A DNA stretch of 64,000 bases from Propionibacteriaceae bacterium AM104-82 (lineage in GTDB: Bacteria > Actinomycetota > Actinomycetes > Propionibacteriales > Propionibacteriaceae). The stretch covers positions 22,762 to 86,761 of the forward strand of contig JAQDQK010000015.1 of NCBI GenBank assembly GCA_027658995.1, read 5' to 3'. Shown here piece by piece: positions 25,669-34,142 of this stretch. A model generated the notes under the pieces. That model ran no database searches. It was not told the origin of the DNA and was given only the letters and a program-made list of their open reading frames with translations. The position numbers and the translations under genes are program-made. Each line of letters begins with the position of its first letter. Position 1 is the stretch's first letter.

Positions 25669-26865
25669 ATGTCCGTTCCCATTGCCGCGCGCACTCCCGG
25701 TCGCGGGACCTGGGGCGTGCTCTGGCGCTACGGCCTAGCGATCCTGTGGTGGCTGCTCGCCCTCACCGTCTACGTCGTCGTCAGCCACGTCGGCAAGTCC
25801 CCAGTGCCCATCGGGATCGCCGTCGCCGATCTCGCCCTGGGGGCGGTGATCATTTGGGGAATGCGATTCCGGCACCGTTGGCCGAGGACGGTGTTTGTAG
25901 CATCGCTCATCCTCGGGCTGGTCTCGGCGAGCGGATTCGTTGCCTCGCTGTGGGCGTTCGCTCACCTCGCGACCCGCCGTCGCTGGAAGGAAATAGTGGG
26001 CTTCGGCGCCCTCACCGTCGGGCTCGGGACATTCATGTCACGCTCCAACATCACTGGTCTCGTCGCGGCTGAGAGGCCATCGACGAACGAGCTGCTGTTT
26101 GGCCTCGTCGGGTCGGCCATCATCATCGCCTTGGTCGCGGCCATGGGCTCCTATGTTGGTGCCCGGCGGGACCTGCTCCAGGCTCTGCACGATCGGGCCG
26201 AAGAGGCCGAACGCAGGCAGGAGACGCTCGTGCTGCAGGGCCAAGCTGAGGAACGCAACCGGATCGCCCGAGAGATGCACGACGTCCTCGCGCACCGGAT
26301 CTCGCTCGTGAGCATGCATGCGGGAATCCTGGCGTATCGCGACGATCTCCCTCCCGGGCAGGTCAGGGAGATCGCCACCGTGATCCAGGACAATGCGCGC
26401 CAATCCATGGCCGAGTTGCGCACGATCCTGGGGTCGCTGCGGCAAGACGGCGAAGGGACCGAGCGCCAGCCAGATGCTCCGCAACCCGGCTTCGACCAGA
26501 TCGGTGCCCTGTTCTCGGACGCGAGGAGGGCCGGGCAGCGGCTCGAGGTGAGCGAGGAGATCGAGCACCCCGAGCTCATGCCAGCGCTGGTCGGGAGGCA
26601 CATCTATCGGGTGGTCCAGGAGCTCATCACGAACGCGCGAAAGCACGCGGCGGGCGCGAAGGTGCGCGTCGAACTCGCGGGGGCGCCGGGCGACGGCGTG
26701 TCCATAGCGGCCCGCAACCCCCTGCAATTGGGGGAGGCGGCGCTCCCTGGGGCTGGGATTGGCTTGGTCGGGCTCCGGGAGCGCGCGAGCGTGCTGGGTG
26801 GCACGATGACCTCAGGGGTCAACGAGGAAGGGCAGTTCGAGGTGAAGATGTGGTTCCCGTGGTGA
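25669..26865 (+). CDS. Sensor histidine kinase (NarL/DesK type)
   Basis: The 398-residue protein has about five membrane helices in the first 165 residues, no large sensor domain, then HisKA_3 with REMHDVLAHRISLVSMHAG (about residues 200-218; phospho-acceptor His in EMHDV) and a HATPase domain with QELITNARKHA (N box, about 317) and GAGIGLVGLRERA (G box, about 362). It would detect membrane or envelope change and phosphorylate the regulator encoded next, with which it overlaps by 4 bases. The divergent ABC exporter is the probable target. Confidence 0.9.
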   Translation: MSVPIAARTPGRGTWGVLWRYGLAILWWLLALTVYVVVSHVGKSPVPIGIAVADLALGAVIIWGMRFRHRWPRTVFVASLILGLVSASGFVASLWAFAHLATRRRWKEIVGFGALTVGLGTFMSRSNITGLVAAERPSTNELLFGLVGSAIIIALVAAMGSYVGARRDLLQALHDRAEEAERRQETLVLQGQAEERNRIAREMHDVLAHRISLVSMHAGILAYRDDLPPGQVREIATVIQDNARQSMAELRTILGSLRQDGEGTERQPDAPQPGFDQIGALFSDARRAGQRLEVSEEIEHPELMPALVGRHIYRVVQELITNARKHAAGAKVRVELAGAPGDGVSIAARNPLQLGEAALPGAGIGLVGLRERASVLGGTMTSGVNEEGQFEVKMWFPW

Positions 26866-27512
26866 CGAGGATCGTCATCATCGACGACGACGCCCTGGTC
26901 CGCTCCGGCCTCAAGCTCATCCTTGGGGCCGACCCGACGTTCGAGGTGGTCGCCGAGGGTTCGGACGGCGGTGAGGCAGTTGCTCTCGTGCGCGAGCATC
27001 ACCCAGACGTCGTGCTGATGGACATCCGGATGGCCAACGTGAACGGCTTGGTCGCCACCCAAAATGTCGTGGCACTCCCCGATGCCCCTCGCGTGATCAT
27101 CCTCACCACCTTCGATGCCGACGACCTTGTGCTGCGGGCGCTCACCGTCGGTGCCTCCGGCTTCCTCCTCAAGGACACGGCCCCAGAACGCATCCTCGAA
27201 GACATCCGTAAGGTCGCCGATGGCGAACCGACGCTGAGCCCTTCAGTGGTCGCGCAAGTGATCGCGGTCGCCACCAACCGCTCCGAGCTGAGCCGACGCG
27301 ACGATGCCCGCGCGGCGCTCGCATCCCTGAGTGAGCGCGAACGCGACATCGCGCTCGCCATCGGCCTGGGTCAGACGAACGCTGAGATCGCGGGCTCGCA
27401 GTACTTGAGCATCGCGACGGTGAAGGCGCACGTCACCCGCATCCTCGACAAGCTCGGCGCGACCAACCGGGTCCAGGTGGCCATCGTCGTGCACGACGCG
27501 GACCTGGGCTGA
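26862..27512 (+). CDS. LuxR-family response regulator
   Basis: The 216-residue protein has a receiver domain with acidic pocket IIDDDAL (about residues 5-11), phospho-acceptor in VVLMDIRM (about Asp 55), switch Thr in LTTFDADD and Lys in LLKDTAP. The C-terminal helix-turn-helix (LSERERDIALAIGLGQTNAE, about 150-169) is of the LuxR/NarL type. GTG at 26862 is preferred since it overlaps the kinase stop by four bases. It likely controls the ABC exporter genes. Confidence 0.9.
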   Translation: MTRIVIIDDDALVRSGLKLILGADPTFEVVAEGSDGGEAVALVREHHPDVVLMDIRMANVNGLVATQNVVALPDAPRVIILTTFDADDLVLRALTVGASGFLLKDTAPERILEDIRKVADGEPTLSPSVVAQVIAVATNRSELSRRDDARAALASLSERERDIALAIGLGQTNAEIAGSQYLSIATVKAHVTRILDKLGATNRVQVAIVVHDADLG

Positions 27513-27578
27513 GCGACAGCGGCACCTTTGGTGGTCGCCGCAGCGGTCAGCGCCCGCGAGCGGCGCAACGTGGGTCGG

Positions 27579-27929
27579 CTAGGCGACCCGATACAGAGGT
27601 GCCTCCATCAGCCCTATCAGCGAGACCATGGCATCGGCCATGGCCGACGCGCCCAGCCCCGGCGTGACCGTGCCGTGGACAGCCGGAGAGGTGACCGACC
27701 AGCCCGTCGGGGATGCTGTGCTGCGTGCCAAGATCACCGCGGCCCCATGCGGGAGGCGGAGAAATACGCGGGGACGTTCACCGTCGATGGTGAGCGCCGT
27801 GGCCAAGTCCGGGCGACGGCTGATGACGGCGTCGCGCACGGCGTAGACGGTTCGCAGGTCTGCGATGCCTGTGTCTTCGATCGTTGTCGTCATGCAGGCA
27901 AGTACAGCCGGGCCCACTGACAGTTTCAT
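27579..27929 (-). CDS. Small hypothetical protein
   Basis: A 116-residue frame with good third-position GC bias, starting MKLSVGPAV; a second ATG at 27893 (MTTTIED) is possible. It has no membrane segment or motif I recognise. The middle reads as a compact alpha/beta fragment (RPRVFLRLPHGAAVILAR). The upstream hairpin at 27931-27946 lies directly at its 5' end. It is divergent from lgt. I cannot assign a function. Confidence 0.5.
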   Translation of the reverse strand: MKLSVGPAVLACMTTTIEDTGIADLRTVYAVRDAVISRRPDLATALTIDGERPRVFLRLPHGAAVILARSTASPTGWSVTSPAVHGTVTPGLGASAMADAMVSLIGLMEAPLYRVA

Positions 27930-27930
27930 C

Positions 27931-27946
27931 GCCCGCCTCAGCGGGC
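27931..27946. other. Small hairpin in the lgt divergent region
   Basis: GCCCGC and GCGGGC pair around CTCA. It covers the putative ribosome-binding region of the small minus-strand gene, and could limit its translation. Confidence 0.35.
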
Positions 27947-27962
27947 ATGGCAAGCTTAAGGC

Positions 27963-28991
27963 GTGAATAGCTTGGTGCTGACCTTCCCGGACTTCAACCC
28001 GGTGGCGATCAACCTCTTCGGTCTGAAGATCCATTGGTACGCGATCATGTACCTCATCGCGTTCGCGCTCGGCTACTGGCTGATGCGGCGGCGGCTCAAG
28101 AAGGAGCCCTATCGGTCGATCACGAAGCCGACGCCATGGGGGCCGACCGATGTCGAGGACCTGCTGCTCGCGGCGATCGCAGGCGTCCTGATCGGCGGGA
28201 GACTGGGCTATTGCCTCTTCTACCAGCCGGCCCGCTATCTCGCGGCCCCGCTCGACATCCTCAAGGTGTGGGACGGCGGCATGAGCTTCCACGGCGGCGC
28301 CGTTGGTGTCGCACTCGGGATCGCGTACTACGCATGGAAGAAGAAGCGGCCCTTCCTGCAGGTAGCCGACTTCCTCGTGCCCGCTGCGCCCATCGGGCTA
28401 GCTGCCGGGCGGCTCGGCAACTTCATCAACGGCGAGCTGTGGGGGCGCCAGGCGCCCGCCGACCTCCCGTGGGCCATGATCTTCCCGACGGGCGGCGACG
28501 TCCCCAGGCACCCCTCGCAGCTGTACCAGATGCTGCTGGAGGGAGTCCTGCTGTTCGTGCTGCTCTGGTGGTACGCCGCCAAGCCCCGCTACCGCGGCCA
28601 GGTCGCCGGCTTCTTCCTGGCTGGCTACGGACTGTTCCGCTTCATCGCCGAGTACTGGCGCGAGCCCGACTCCTACCTCGGCCTGCTCGGCATGGGCCTC
28701 AGCATGGGCCAGTGGCTGTCCGTGCCGATGATCCTGGCTGGCGTCGCGCTGTGGCTGTGGTCGCGGGCGCGCCGGATCAGCGACGTGGCGGAGCCTGTGG
28801 ACAACCCGGAGGATAACTCCGGAACCGACGACGCCGAGCAGGCGGACACCGACGCCCCGCAGTCCGACGGCGACGAGGCCGAGGCAGACGAACCATCCGC
28901 TGCTGACGAGGACGGGGACCAGTCCGAGCCGGGCGCTGTGGAGGACGAGGCCGAGAGTTATCCACACGAGGAGACCCGGGCCGGTGACTGA
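27963..28991 (+). CDS. lgt: Prolipoprotein diacylglyceryl transferase
   Basis: Lgt attaches diacylglycerol to the lipobox cysteine of lipoproteins such as the two binding proteins in this window. The 342-residue membrane protein has seven hydrophobic segments, HWYAIMYLIAF near the N-terminus, the Lgt signature GRLGNFINGELWGR (about residues 144-157) and HPSQLYQ (about 182). After about residue 270 it carries a long acidic, unstructured tail, common in actinobacterial Lgt. The start is a GTG. It overlaps the next gene by 8 bases. Confidence 0.95.
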   Translation: MNSLVLTFPDFNPVAINLFGLKIHWYAIMYLIAFALGYWLMRRRLKKEPYRSITKPTPWGPTDVEDLLLAAIAGVLIGGRLGYCLFYQPARYLAAPLDILKVWDGGMSFHGGAVGVALGIAYYAWKKKRPFLQVADFLVPAAPIGLAAGRLGNFINGELWGRQAPADLPWAMIFPTGGDVPRHPSQLYQMLLEGVLLFVLLWWYAAKPRYRGQVAGFFLAGYGLFRFIAEYWREPDSYLGLLGMGLSMGQWLSVPMILAGVALWLWSRARRISDVAEPVDNPEDNSGTDDAEQADTDAPQSDGDEAEADEPSAADEDGDQSEPGAVEDEAESYPHEETRAGD

Positions 28992-29457
28992 GAACGCGGA
29001 ACAGGGCGGCGATACGCCTCCGACAAGGGGCGACGCTGCTGTGGATCGCGCCTCCGCGACTGGGGATAACCCGGTGGACAAGTCGCCTCGCCGCGTGCCG
29101 CTGGTGCTGTTCGACGCAGATTGCGGCTTCTGCACCTCGTCGGCCCGCGCCATGACCCGGCCCTGGCTAGGCGCGGACATCGAGGCGCGTTCGTTCCAGT
29201 CGCAGGACCTGGCCACGCTGGGGCTGACTGTGGATAAGTGTGCGGAGTCGCTGCACGTTCTTGCAGACGGCGACGTGTTCACCGGCGGCGCCGCGATCGC
29301 CCGGGTGCTGCGCGCCGGCCGCTGGCCGTGGCCGATCCTCGGCACCTTCCTGACGCTGCCAGGCGTGCGCTGGATCACCGAACGCGGCTACCGCGCCGTC
29401 GCCCGCAACCGGCAGCGACTCCCGGGCGGCACCGACTCGTGCGAGATGCCCCGCTAG
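28984..29457 (+). CDS. DCC-family (DUF393) thiol protein
   Basis: The 157-residue protein has the family hallmark LFDADCGFCTSSARAM, with DxxCGxC at about residues 44-50, in a thioredoxin-like setting. DCC proteins are predicted thiol-disulfide oxidoreductases of unknown substrate. The first 38 residues are hydrophilic and may be dispensable. The GTG start lies inside the end of lgt. The gene ends tail to tail with a lacI gene, sharing four bases. Confidence 0.8.
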   Translation: MTENAEQGGDTPPTRGDAAVDRASATGDNPVDKSPRRVPLVLFDADCGFCTSSARAMTRPWLGADIEARSFQSQDLATLGLTVDKCAESLHVLADGDVFTGGAAIARVLRAGRWPWPILGTFLTLPGVRWITERGYRAVARNRQRLPGGTDSCEMPR

Positions 29458-30470
29458 CCGAGCGGGGCGGCGCCTGAGGTGCGGCGCACGGCAAGCGACG
29501 GCTCGATGAGAAGCGTCTGCGGCGCCCTGGCGGGGTCGGCGATCCGCTCCGCGAGCAGGTCGGCCGCCCGGTACCCCACGCGGTAACTGGCGTTGCCGAC
29601 GCTGGTCAGTGAAATGGTCTTGAGCGCAGCGAGCAGCGAGTCGTCATAGCCGACCACCGACAGGTCGCCTGGCACGTCGAGGCCCAACTGCTGCGCCGCC
29701 GACAGCACCCCCATCGCCGCCAGGTCGTTGTAGGCGAACACCGCGGTGGGGCGGGAGGTGCCCGTCAGCAGTCGCACCGCCGCGCGGTACCCGCCGTCCT
29801 CGGTGGGCTCCTCGTCGACGACCACGGGTTCCAGCCCGGCCTCTGCCATCGTGGCGCGGTACGACGCCAACCGGAACTGGCCGACGGCGCTCGGTGCGGT
29901 GATGTGGGCGATCCGGCCGTGCCCCAGATCGACGAGGTGACGCACGGCGATCCGGGCGCCCAGTTCGTCGTCGTTGACGACCACGTCGACGTGGGGCAGC
30001 GTCAGGCTGCGCGACCCGACGACGACGGTCGGAACCTTCGCGGCGGCCTCAACCACGCGCTCGGAGGGGACGAGCGAGCCCGTCAGGATCATGCCGTCGA
30101 CGTTCATCTCCAGGAACGTGGTGGTGAGCGCCTCGTCGCTGAGCAGGTCGAGGCGCTGGTCGCCCAGCAGCATCCTGAGATCGTGGCGGTGCAGGCTGGC
30201 GTTGATGCCCTCAAGCGCCTGCACGTACCAGGGGTTGCGCAGGTCGTCGACGAGCACGCCGATCACGTGGCTGCGATCCTCCGTGAGCGCCCGTGCCGAC
30301 GCGTTGGGGCGGTAGTCGAGTTCCCGCATCGCGGCGAGCACGGCCTCCCTGCGCTCCTCACTGACGCCCGGGGCGTCGCGCAGCACGAGCGAGACCAGCG
30401 ACTTGGACACGCCGGCGTGCTCGGCGACCGTGCGGATCGTGGGGCGCCTGCCCCCTGACTGACTTCCCAT
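29454..30470 (-). CDS. LacI-family regulator
   Basis: The 338-residue protein has a LacI helix-turn-helix (TIRTVAEHAGVSKSLVSLVL, about residues 11-30) with the hinge RPNASARAL, then a sugar-sensing domain with VFAYNDLAAMGVL. It diverges from two Gfo/Idh genes. The 128-base gap contains GGACCGGTCC-centred palindromes that fit a LacI operator. Likely a repressor of the dehydrogenase pair; the inducer is unknown. Confidence 0.9.
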   Translation of the reverse strand: MGSQSGGRRPTIRTVAEHAGVSKSLVSLVLRDAPGVSEERREAVLAAMRELDYRPNASARALTEDRSHVIGVLVDDLRNPWYVQALEGINASLHRHDLRMLLGDQRLDLLSDEALTTTFLEMNVDGMILTGSLVPSERVVEAAAKVPTVVVGSRSLTLPHVDVVVNDDELGARIAVRHLVDLGHGRIAHITAPSAVGQFRLASYRATMAEAGLEPVVVDEEPTEDGGYRAAVRLLTGTSRPTAVFAYNDLAAMGVLSAAQQLGLDVPGDLSVVGYDDSLLAALKTISLTSVGNASYRVGYRAADLLAERIADPARAPQTLLIEPSLAVRRTSGAAPLG

Positions 30471-30516
30471 CTCGCCTCCCGTCGCGCTTGACGTCGATTC
30501 TCTCCCAGCTTAGTCT

Positions 30517-30545
30517 GAATGGACAAGATATGGACCGGTCCATTC
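30517..30545. promoter_or_regulatory. LacI operator-like palindromes
   Basis: ATGGACCGGTCCAT at 30530-30543 is a perfect palindrome. A wider pair GAATGGAC (30517-30524) and GTCCATTC (30538-30545) uses the same right half. The site lies 55-80 bases before the Gfo/Idh start. Confidence 0.7.
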
Positions 30546-30597
30546 TCGGCGTCGAGGTCGACGCCCCTGGCCGGTCCCGCACGCGAAAGGACGCCGT

Positions 30598-31602
30598 ATG
30601 CGCATCTCCCTCGTCGGCTCGGGCATCATCGGCTCGGCACACGCCGCCCGCCTCGACGCCATGGAGCGCGTCGACGAACTGCTGGTGGCCGACTTCGTGG
30701 AGGGGCGCGCCGAGCAACTGGCTACCGGGCTCTCCGACAAGGCCCGCGCGGTCACCGTCGAGGAGGCCTTCGGCGACGTGGACGGCGTCGCGATCACCGC
30801 CAAGACCTCGCGGCACGCCGAACTGCTGCACCGCGCCCTCGACGCCGGGCTGCCGACCATCTGCGAGAAGCCGATCGCGATCGACCTCGAGACCACGCGC
30901 GCCGTGGTCGAGCACGCGGCCAAGCGGCCGGATGTCGTCGTCCAGATCGGCTTCCAGCGCCGCTTCGACGCCGGCTTCAACCGGGCCCGCGACGCCTACC
31001 GTGAGGGTCGCTTCGGCGCCGTCCACACCATGCACGCCACCACCTTCGACGCGGCCCCGCCGCCGCCCAGTTATGTCGCGACCTCCGGGGGCCTGTTCCG
31101 CGACTGCAACAGCCACGACTTCGACGCCATCGCCTGGATCACCGGCCTGACGCCGGTCAGCGTCTACACCGTCGGCTCCACGATGGGCGAGCCCTACTTC
31201 GCCGAGCACGGCGACGTCGACTCCGGCAGTTCGCTCGTCACCTACGACAACGGCATGGTCGCCCTCGTCAGCGCCAGCCGCAACAACGGTGCAGGACACG
31301 ACGTGCGCCTCGAGATCTTCGGCACGGAGGGCGGCATCTTCGTCGGCCTCGACGACCGCGCCCCGCTGCGCAGCGCCGAGGAGCACCTCTCGTGGCAGCA
31401 GGGCGAGCCCTACCGGATCTACCACGAGCGCTTCGAGGACGCCTACGTCGCCGAACTGGCCCACTTCCTCGACGTGATCGAGGGCGCGCCGAACCGCGCA
31501 TGCACCCCCGCCGAGGCGCTCGAGGCGCTGTACCTCTCCGAGGCCGCCGTCCGTTCCCGCCAGACGGGCCTGCCCGTCGCCATCGCAGACCTGAAGAACT
31601 GA
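30598..31602 (+). CDS. Gfo/Idh/MocA-family dehydrogenase
   Basis: The 334-residue protein has a Rossmann loop (VGSGIIGSAH, about residues 6-15), EKPIAI (about 98-103), GFQRRFDAGF (about 122) and NSHDFDAIAW (about 174), close in pattern to inositol 2-dehydrogenases including the iolG of this window. It may use another inositol isomer or sugar. It is the first gene of a pair under the palindromic operator and ends 8 bases before the next dehydrogenase. Confidence 0.88.
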   Translation: MRISLVGSGIIGSAHAARLDAMERVDELLVADFVEGRAEQLATGLSDKARAVTVEEAFGDVDGVAITAKTSRHAELLHRALDAGLPTICEKPIAIDLETTRAVVEHAAKRPDVVVQIGFQRRFDAGFNRARDAYREGRFGAVHTMHATTFDAAPPPPSYVATSGGLFRDCNSHDFDAIAWITGLTPVSVYTVGSTMGEPYFAEHGDVDSGSSLVTYDNGMVALVSASRNNGAGHDVRLEIFGTEGGIFVGLDDRAPLRSAEEHLSWQQGEPYRIYHERFEDAYVAELAHFLDVIEGAPNRACTPAEALEALYLSEAAVRSRQTGLPVAIADLKN

Positions 31603-31610
31603 GGACCACC

Positions 31611-32804
31611 ATGACGACTCGACGCCGCCTCGGCATTGGCCTGATCTCGGCCGGCTGGATGGGCATGATGCACTCGAAGGCCTATCTCGCCGTGCGCGAG
31701 AACTATCCCGACCTCGGGATCGATCCCGACCTGGTGATCGTCGCCGACCCCTCGCAGGCCAACGCGGACACCGCCGTCGAGCGGTTCGGCTACCGGGAGA
31801 GCACCGACGACATTCAGCGCGTGCTGACGCATCCCGAGGTCGACGCCGTGTCGATCTGCGCGCCCAACTTCCTGCACCGTGACTTCGCGCTCGCCGCGGT
31901 CGCCGCAGGAAAGCCGTTCTGGATCGAGAAGCCGATGGGCACCGGGGTCGCGCAGTCCAGGCAGATCGCCGACGCCGTCGAGGCGTCCGGGCTCGTCACG
32001 TCGGTCGGCTTCAACTACCGCCACGCGCCGGCGGTCGGGCACGTCCGCCGCCTCGTCCGCGAGGGCACGCTCGGCGAGATCCGCTCGATCCGGGTCTGGC
32101 TGAACGCCGACTACTCCGCCTCACCGGAGGGCCCGCGCACCTGGCGGTTCGTGAAGGAACAGGCTGGCTCCGGCGTGCTGGGCGACCTGCTCAGCCACGG
32201 CTTCGACCTCGCCCAGTACCTGATCGGGCCGATCCGGGAGGTCACCTCCGCGACCCGCACCTTCATCGGCGAGCGCCCCGCTCCGATGGTCGGCGGGCAG
32301 GGCCACGGCGTGCAGGCCGACCCCGACGCGCCGCCGCTGCCCGTCGAGAACGAGGACTACGCCGCCGTGATCGCGCGCTTCGGATCGGGCGCCATGGGCA
32401 CCTTCGAGTCGTCGCGGATCGCCATCGGCGCCCGCTGCGACTACGGCTTCGAGCTGTTCGGCAGCCTCGGCTCCGCCAAGTGGAACTTCGAGCGGATGAA
32501 CGAGGTCGACGTGTGCCTGGCGGGGGAGCGCGGCTACGGCTTCACCCGGACGATGACCGAGCCCGGCTTCGGCGAGTTCGGACGCTTCCAGCCCGGCGGT
32601 GGCATGGGGCTGAGCTTCGACGACCTCAAGACGATTGAGGCCAAGCTGTTCCTGGAGTCGATCGCGACCGGGCGCCAACTGGCGCCAAGCGTCGCCGACG
32701 GTCTCGTGGCGGCGGGCATCGCCAGCGCGGCGGAGGCCTCGGCGTCCGACGGCACCTGGCATCAGGTGGCGGAGCCGACCGGGCGCACCACCTTCGACGC
32801 CTGA
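31611..32804 (+). CDS. Gfo/Idh/MocA-family dehydrogenase
   Basis: The 397-residue protein has a variant nucleotide loop (LISAGWMGMMH, about residues 11-21), EKPMGTG (about 109) and SGVLGDLLSHGFDLAQYLIG (about 186; the His is the expected catalytic site). It is longer than its upstream partner and belongs to a different branch, nearer to the gene at 15165. The two may work in opposite directions on keto and hydroxyl forms of a substrate, as pairs of IolG/IolX/IolW-type enzymes do. Convergent with the ROK gene. Confidence 0.85.
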   Translation: MTTRRRLGIGLISAGWMGMMHSKAYLAVRENYPDLGIDPDLVIVADPSQANADTAVERFGYRESTDDIQRVLTHPEVDAVSICAPNFLHRDFALAAVAAGKPFWIEKPMGTGVAQSRQIADAVEASGLVTSVGFNYRHAPAVGHVRRLVREGTLGEIRSIRVWLNADYSASPEGPRTWRFVKEQAGSGVLGDLLSHGFDLAQYLIGPIREVTSATRTFIGERPAPMVGGQGHGVQADPDAPPLPVENEDYAAVIARFGSGAMGTFESSRIAIGARCDYGFELFGSLGSAKWNFERMNEVDVCLAGERGYGFTRTMTEPGFGEFGRFQPGGGMGLSFDDLKTIEAKLFLESIATGRQLAPSVADGLVAAGIASAAEASASDGTWHQVAEPTGRTTFDA

Positions 32805-32832
32805 CCGCCTGCTGGCGCTTTGGCGGCGCGGC

Positions 32833-34029
32833 TCAGTCGACCAGCAGTTCGTCGATCCAGGTCGACGGGTCGGCGATCACCTGGCTGAGCCCTGCGAGTC
32901 CCGCGCCCATCGCGGCGCGCAGCGGGGCGCGCTCCACCACCTCGACCTCGATGCCGGAGTGCCGCGCCCACAGCACGCGCTGATTCAGCACGGCCGAGAG
33001 CCGCTCCCGCATGAAGGGCTCCAGTTGGCCCAGATGGCCGCCGAGCCGGATGTTCTCGACGTCGAGCAGGTTCAGGGCGGCGCTCAGCGCGATGCCGAGC
33101 GCGTCGGCGGCACCCTCGATCGTGGCGAGCGCCAGGTCCTCGCCCGCCTCCGCGGCCGCGATCAGGCTGGCGACGTCGGGCTGGCCGCTGTCGCGCAACA
33201 GGCCCCGCGCGCCCGCGACCGACTCGAGGCAGCCGATCGACCCGCAGCCGCACCGGTGGCCGTGCGGGTCGACGCAGACGTGGCCGAGTTCCGCGGCCCA
33301 ACCGCTGCGGCCAGCAAGGATCTCGCCGTTGATGGCGACGGCGGAGCCGATGCCGACCTCGCCCGTGACGTAGATGAAGGAGGCCTGCGGGTCGTCGCGC
33401 AGCACCGTCAGCGCCGAGCAGTCGATGTCGTTGGCCGAGCGGAGCGCAACCGGTTCGCCGTCGACGCTCAGCCGCCACAGCGCGGACGGCTCGACGCCCT
33501 CCCAGCCGAGGTTCGGGGCCCTGAGCACGCGGGTGCCGGAGCGGTCGAGCAGGCCGGGCAGCGCAAGGGTCGCGCCCGTCAGCCGGGAGCCGGCGGGCCT
33601 GCTGGCGATGGCCTCGTCCGCCAGTTCCGCCAACTGGGCCATGGCGTCGGCCGGGTCGAGGGCGACCACGTCGAGGTCGCGCCGACGCACGACGAGCACC
33701 TCGCCCGTCAGGTCGACGAGCGTCGCGACGAGGCGCTCGACGTTGACCTCGAGGCCTAGTGAGACGACGGTGCGGCGCTGCAGGTTCAGGGGGACGGCGG
33801 GCCGACCCCTGCCGCCTGCGGAGGTCTCACCCTCGCGCACCAGTCGGCCGACGATCAGGTCGTCGATCAGCCTGGAGACGGTGGAGCGGGTCATCCCGAG
33901 TTGGGCGGCGATGTCGGCGCGGGACACGGAGCCCTCTTCTCCGGGGATCCGGCTGAGGACCAGGGCGAGGTTGGCCGCGCGCACAGAGGACTGTGTCATC
34001 TTCCCGGCGGAGGGATCCTGCGGTGTCAT
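32833..34029 (-). CDS. xylR: ROK-family regulator, XylR-like
   Basis: The 398-residue protein has an N-terminal winged helix (SVSRADIAAQLGMTRSTVSR, about residues 34-53) and a ROK sugar-kinase-like domain with the zinc motif CGCGSIGCLE (about 267-276). This is the layout of XylR/NagC repressors. ATG at 34027-34029 has GGAG 6 bases upstream; longer frames would run into the xylA promoter. It diverges from xylA, so it is most likely the xylose-responsive repressor. The gene symbol rests on context. Confidence 0.85.
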   Translation of the reverse strand: MTPQDPSAGKMTQSSVRAANLALVLSRIPGEEGSVSRADIAAQLGMTRSTVSRLIDDLIVGRLVREGETSAGGRGRPAVPLNLQRRTVVSLGLEVNVERLVATLVDLTGEVLVVRRRDLDVVALDPADAMAQLAELADEAIASRPAGSRLTGATLALPGLLDRSGTRVLRAPNLGWEGVEPSALWRLSVDGEPVALRSANDIDCSALTVLRDDPQASFIYVTGEVGIGSAVAINGEILAGRSGWAAELGHVCVDPHGHRCGCGSIGCLESVAGARGLLRDSGQPDVASLIAAAEAGEDLALATIEGAADALGIALSAALNLLDVENIRLGGHLGQLEPFMRERLSAVLNQRVLWARHSGIEVEVVERAPLRAAMGAGLAGLSQVIADPSTWIDELLVD

Positions 34030-34057
34030 GTGGCTCCAATGCTCAACTTCCCCGGGG

Positions 34058-34092
34058 TTGACACTAACCCGCGACGAGATAAGTATTATACT
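34058..34092 (+). promoter_or_regulatory. xylA promoter and operator-like palindrome
   Basis: TTGACA (34058-34063) is a good -35 box; a -10 must lie in the AT-rich stretch after 34078. AGTATTATACT (34082-34092) is a perfect palindrome with 5-base arms and, with the following AGTTT-type half sites, is a candidate ROK operator. Confidence 0.55.
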
Positions 34093-34142
34093 GAAACTAA
34101 TAGGGACGTCGTCGTCCACACAACAACATTCAGCGAGGAACA

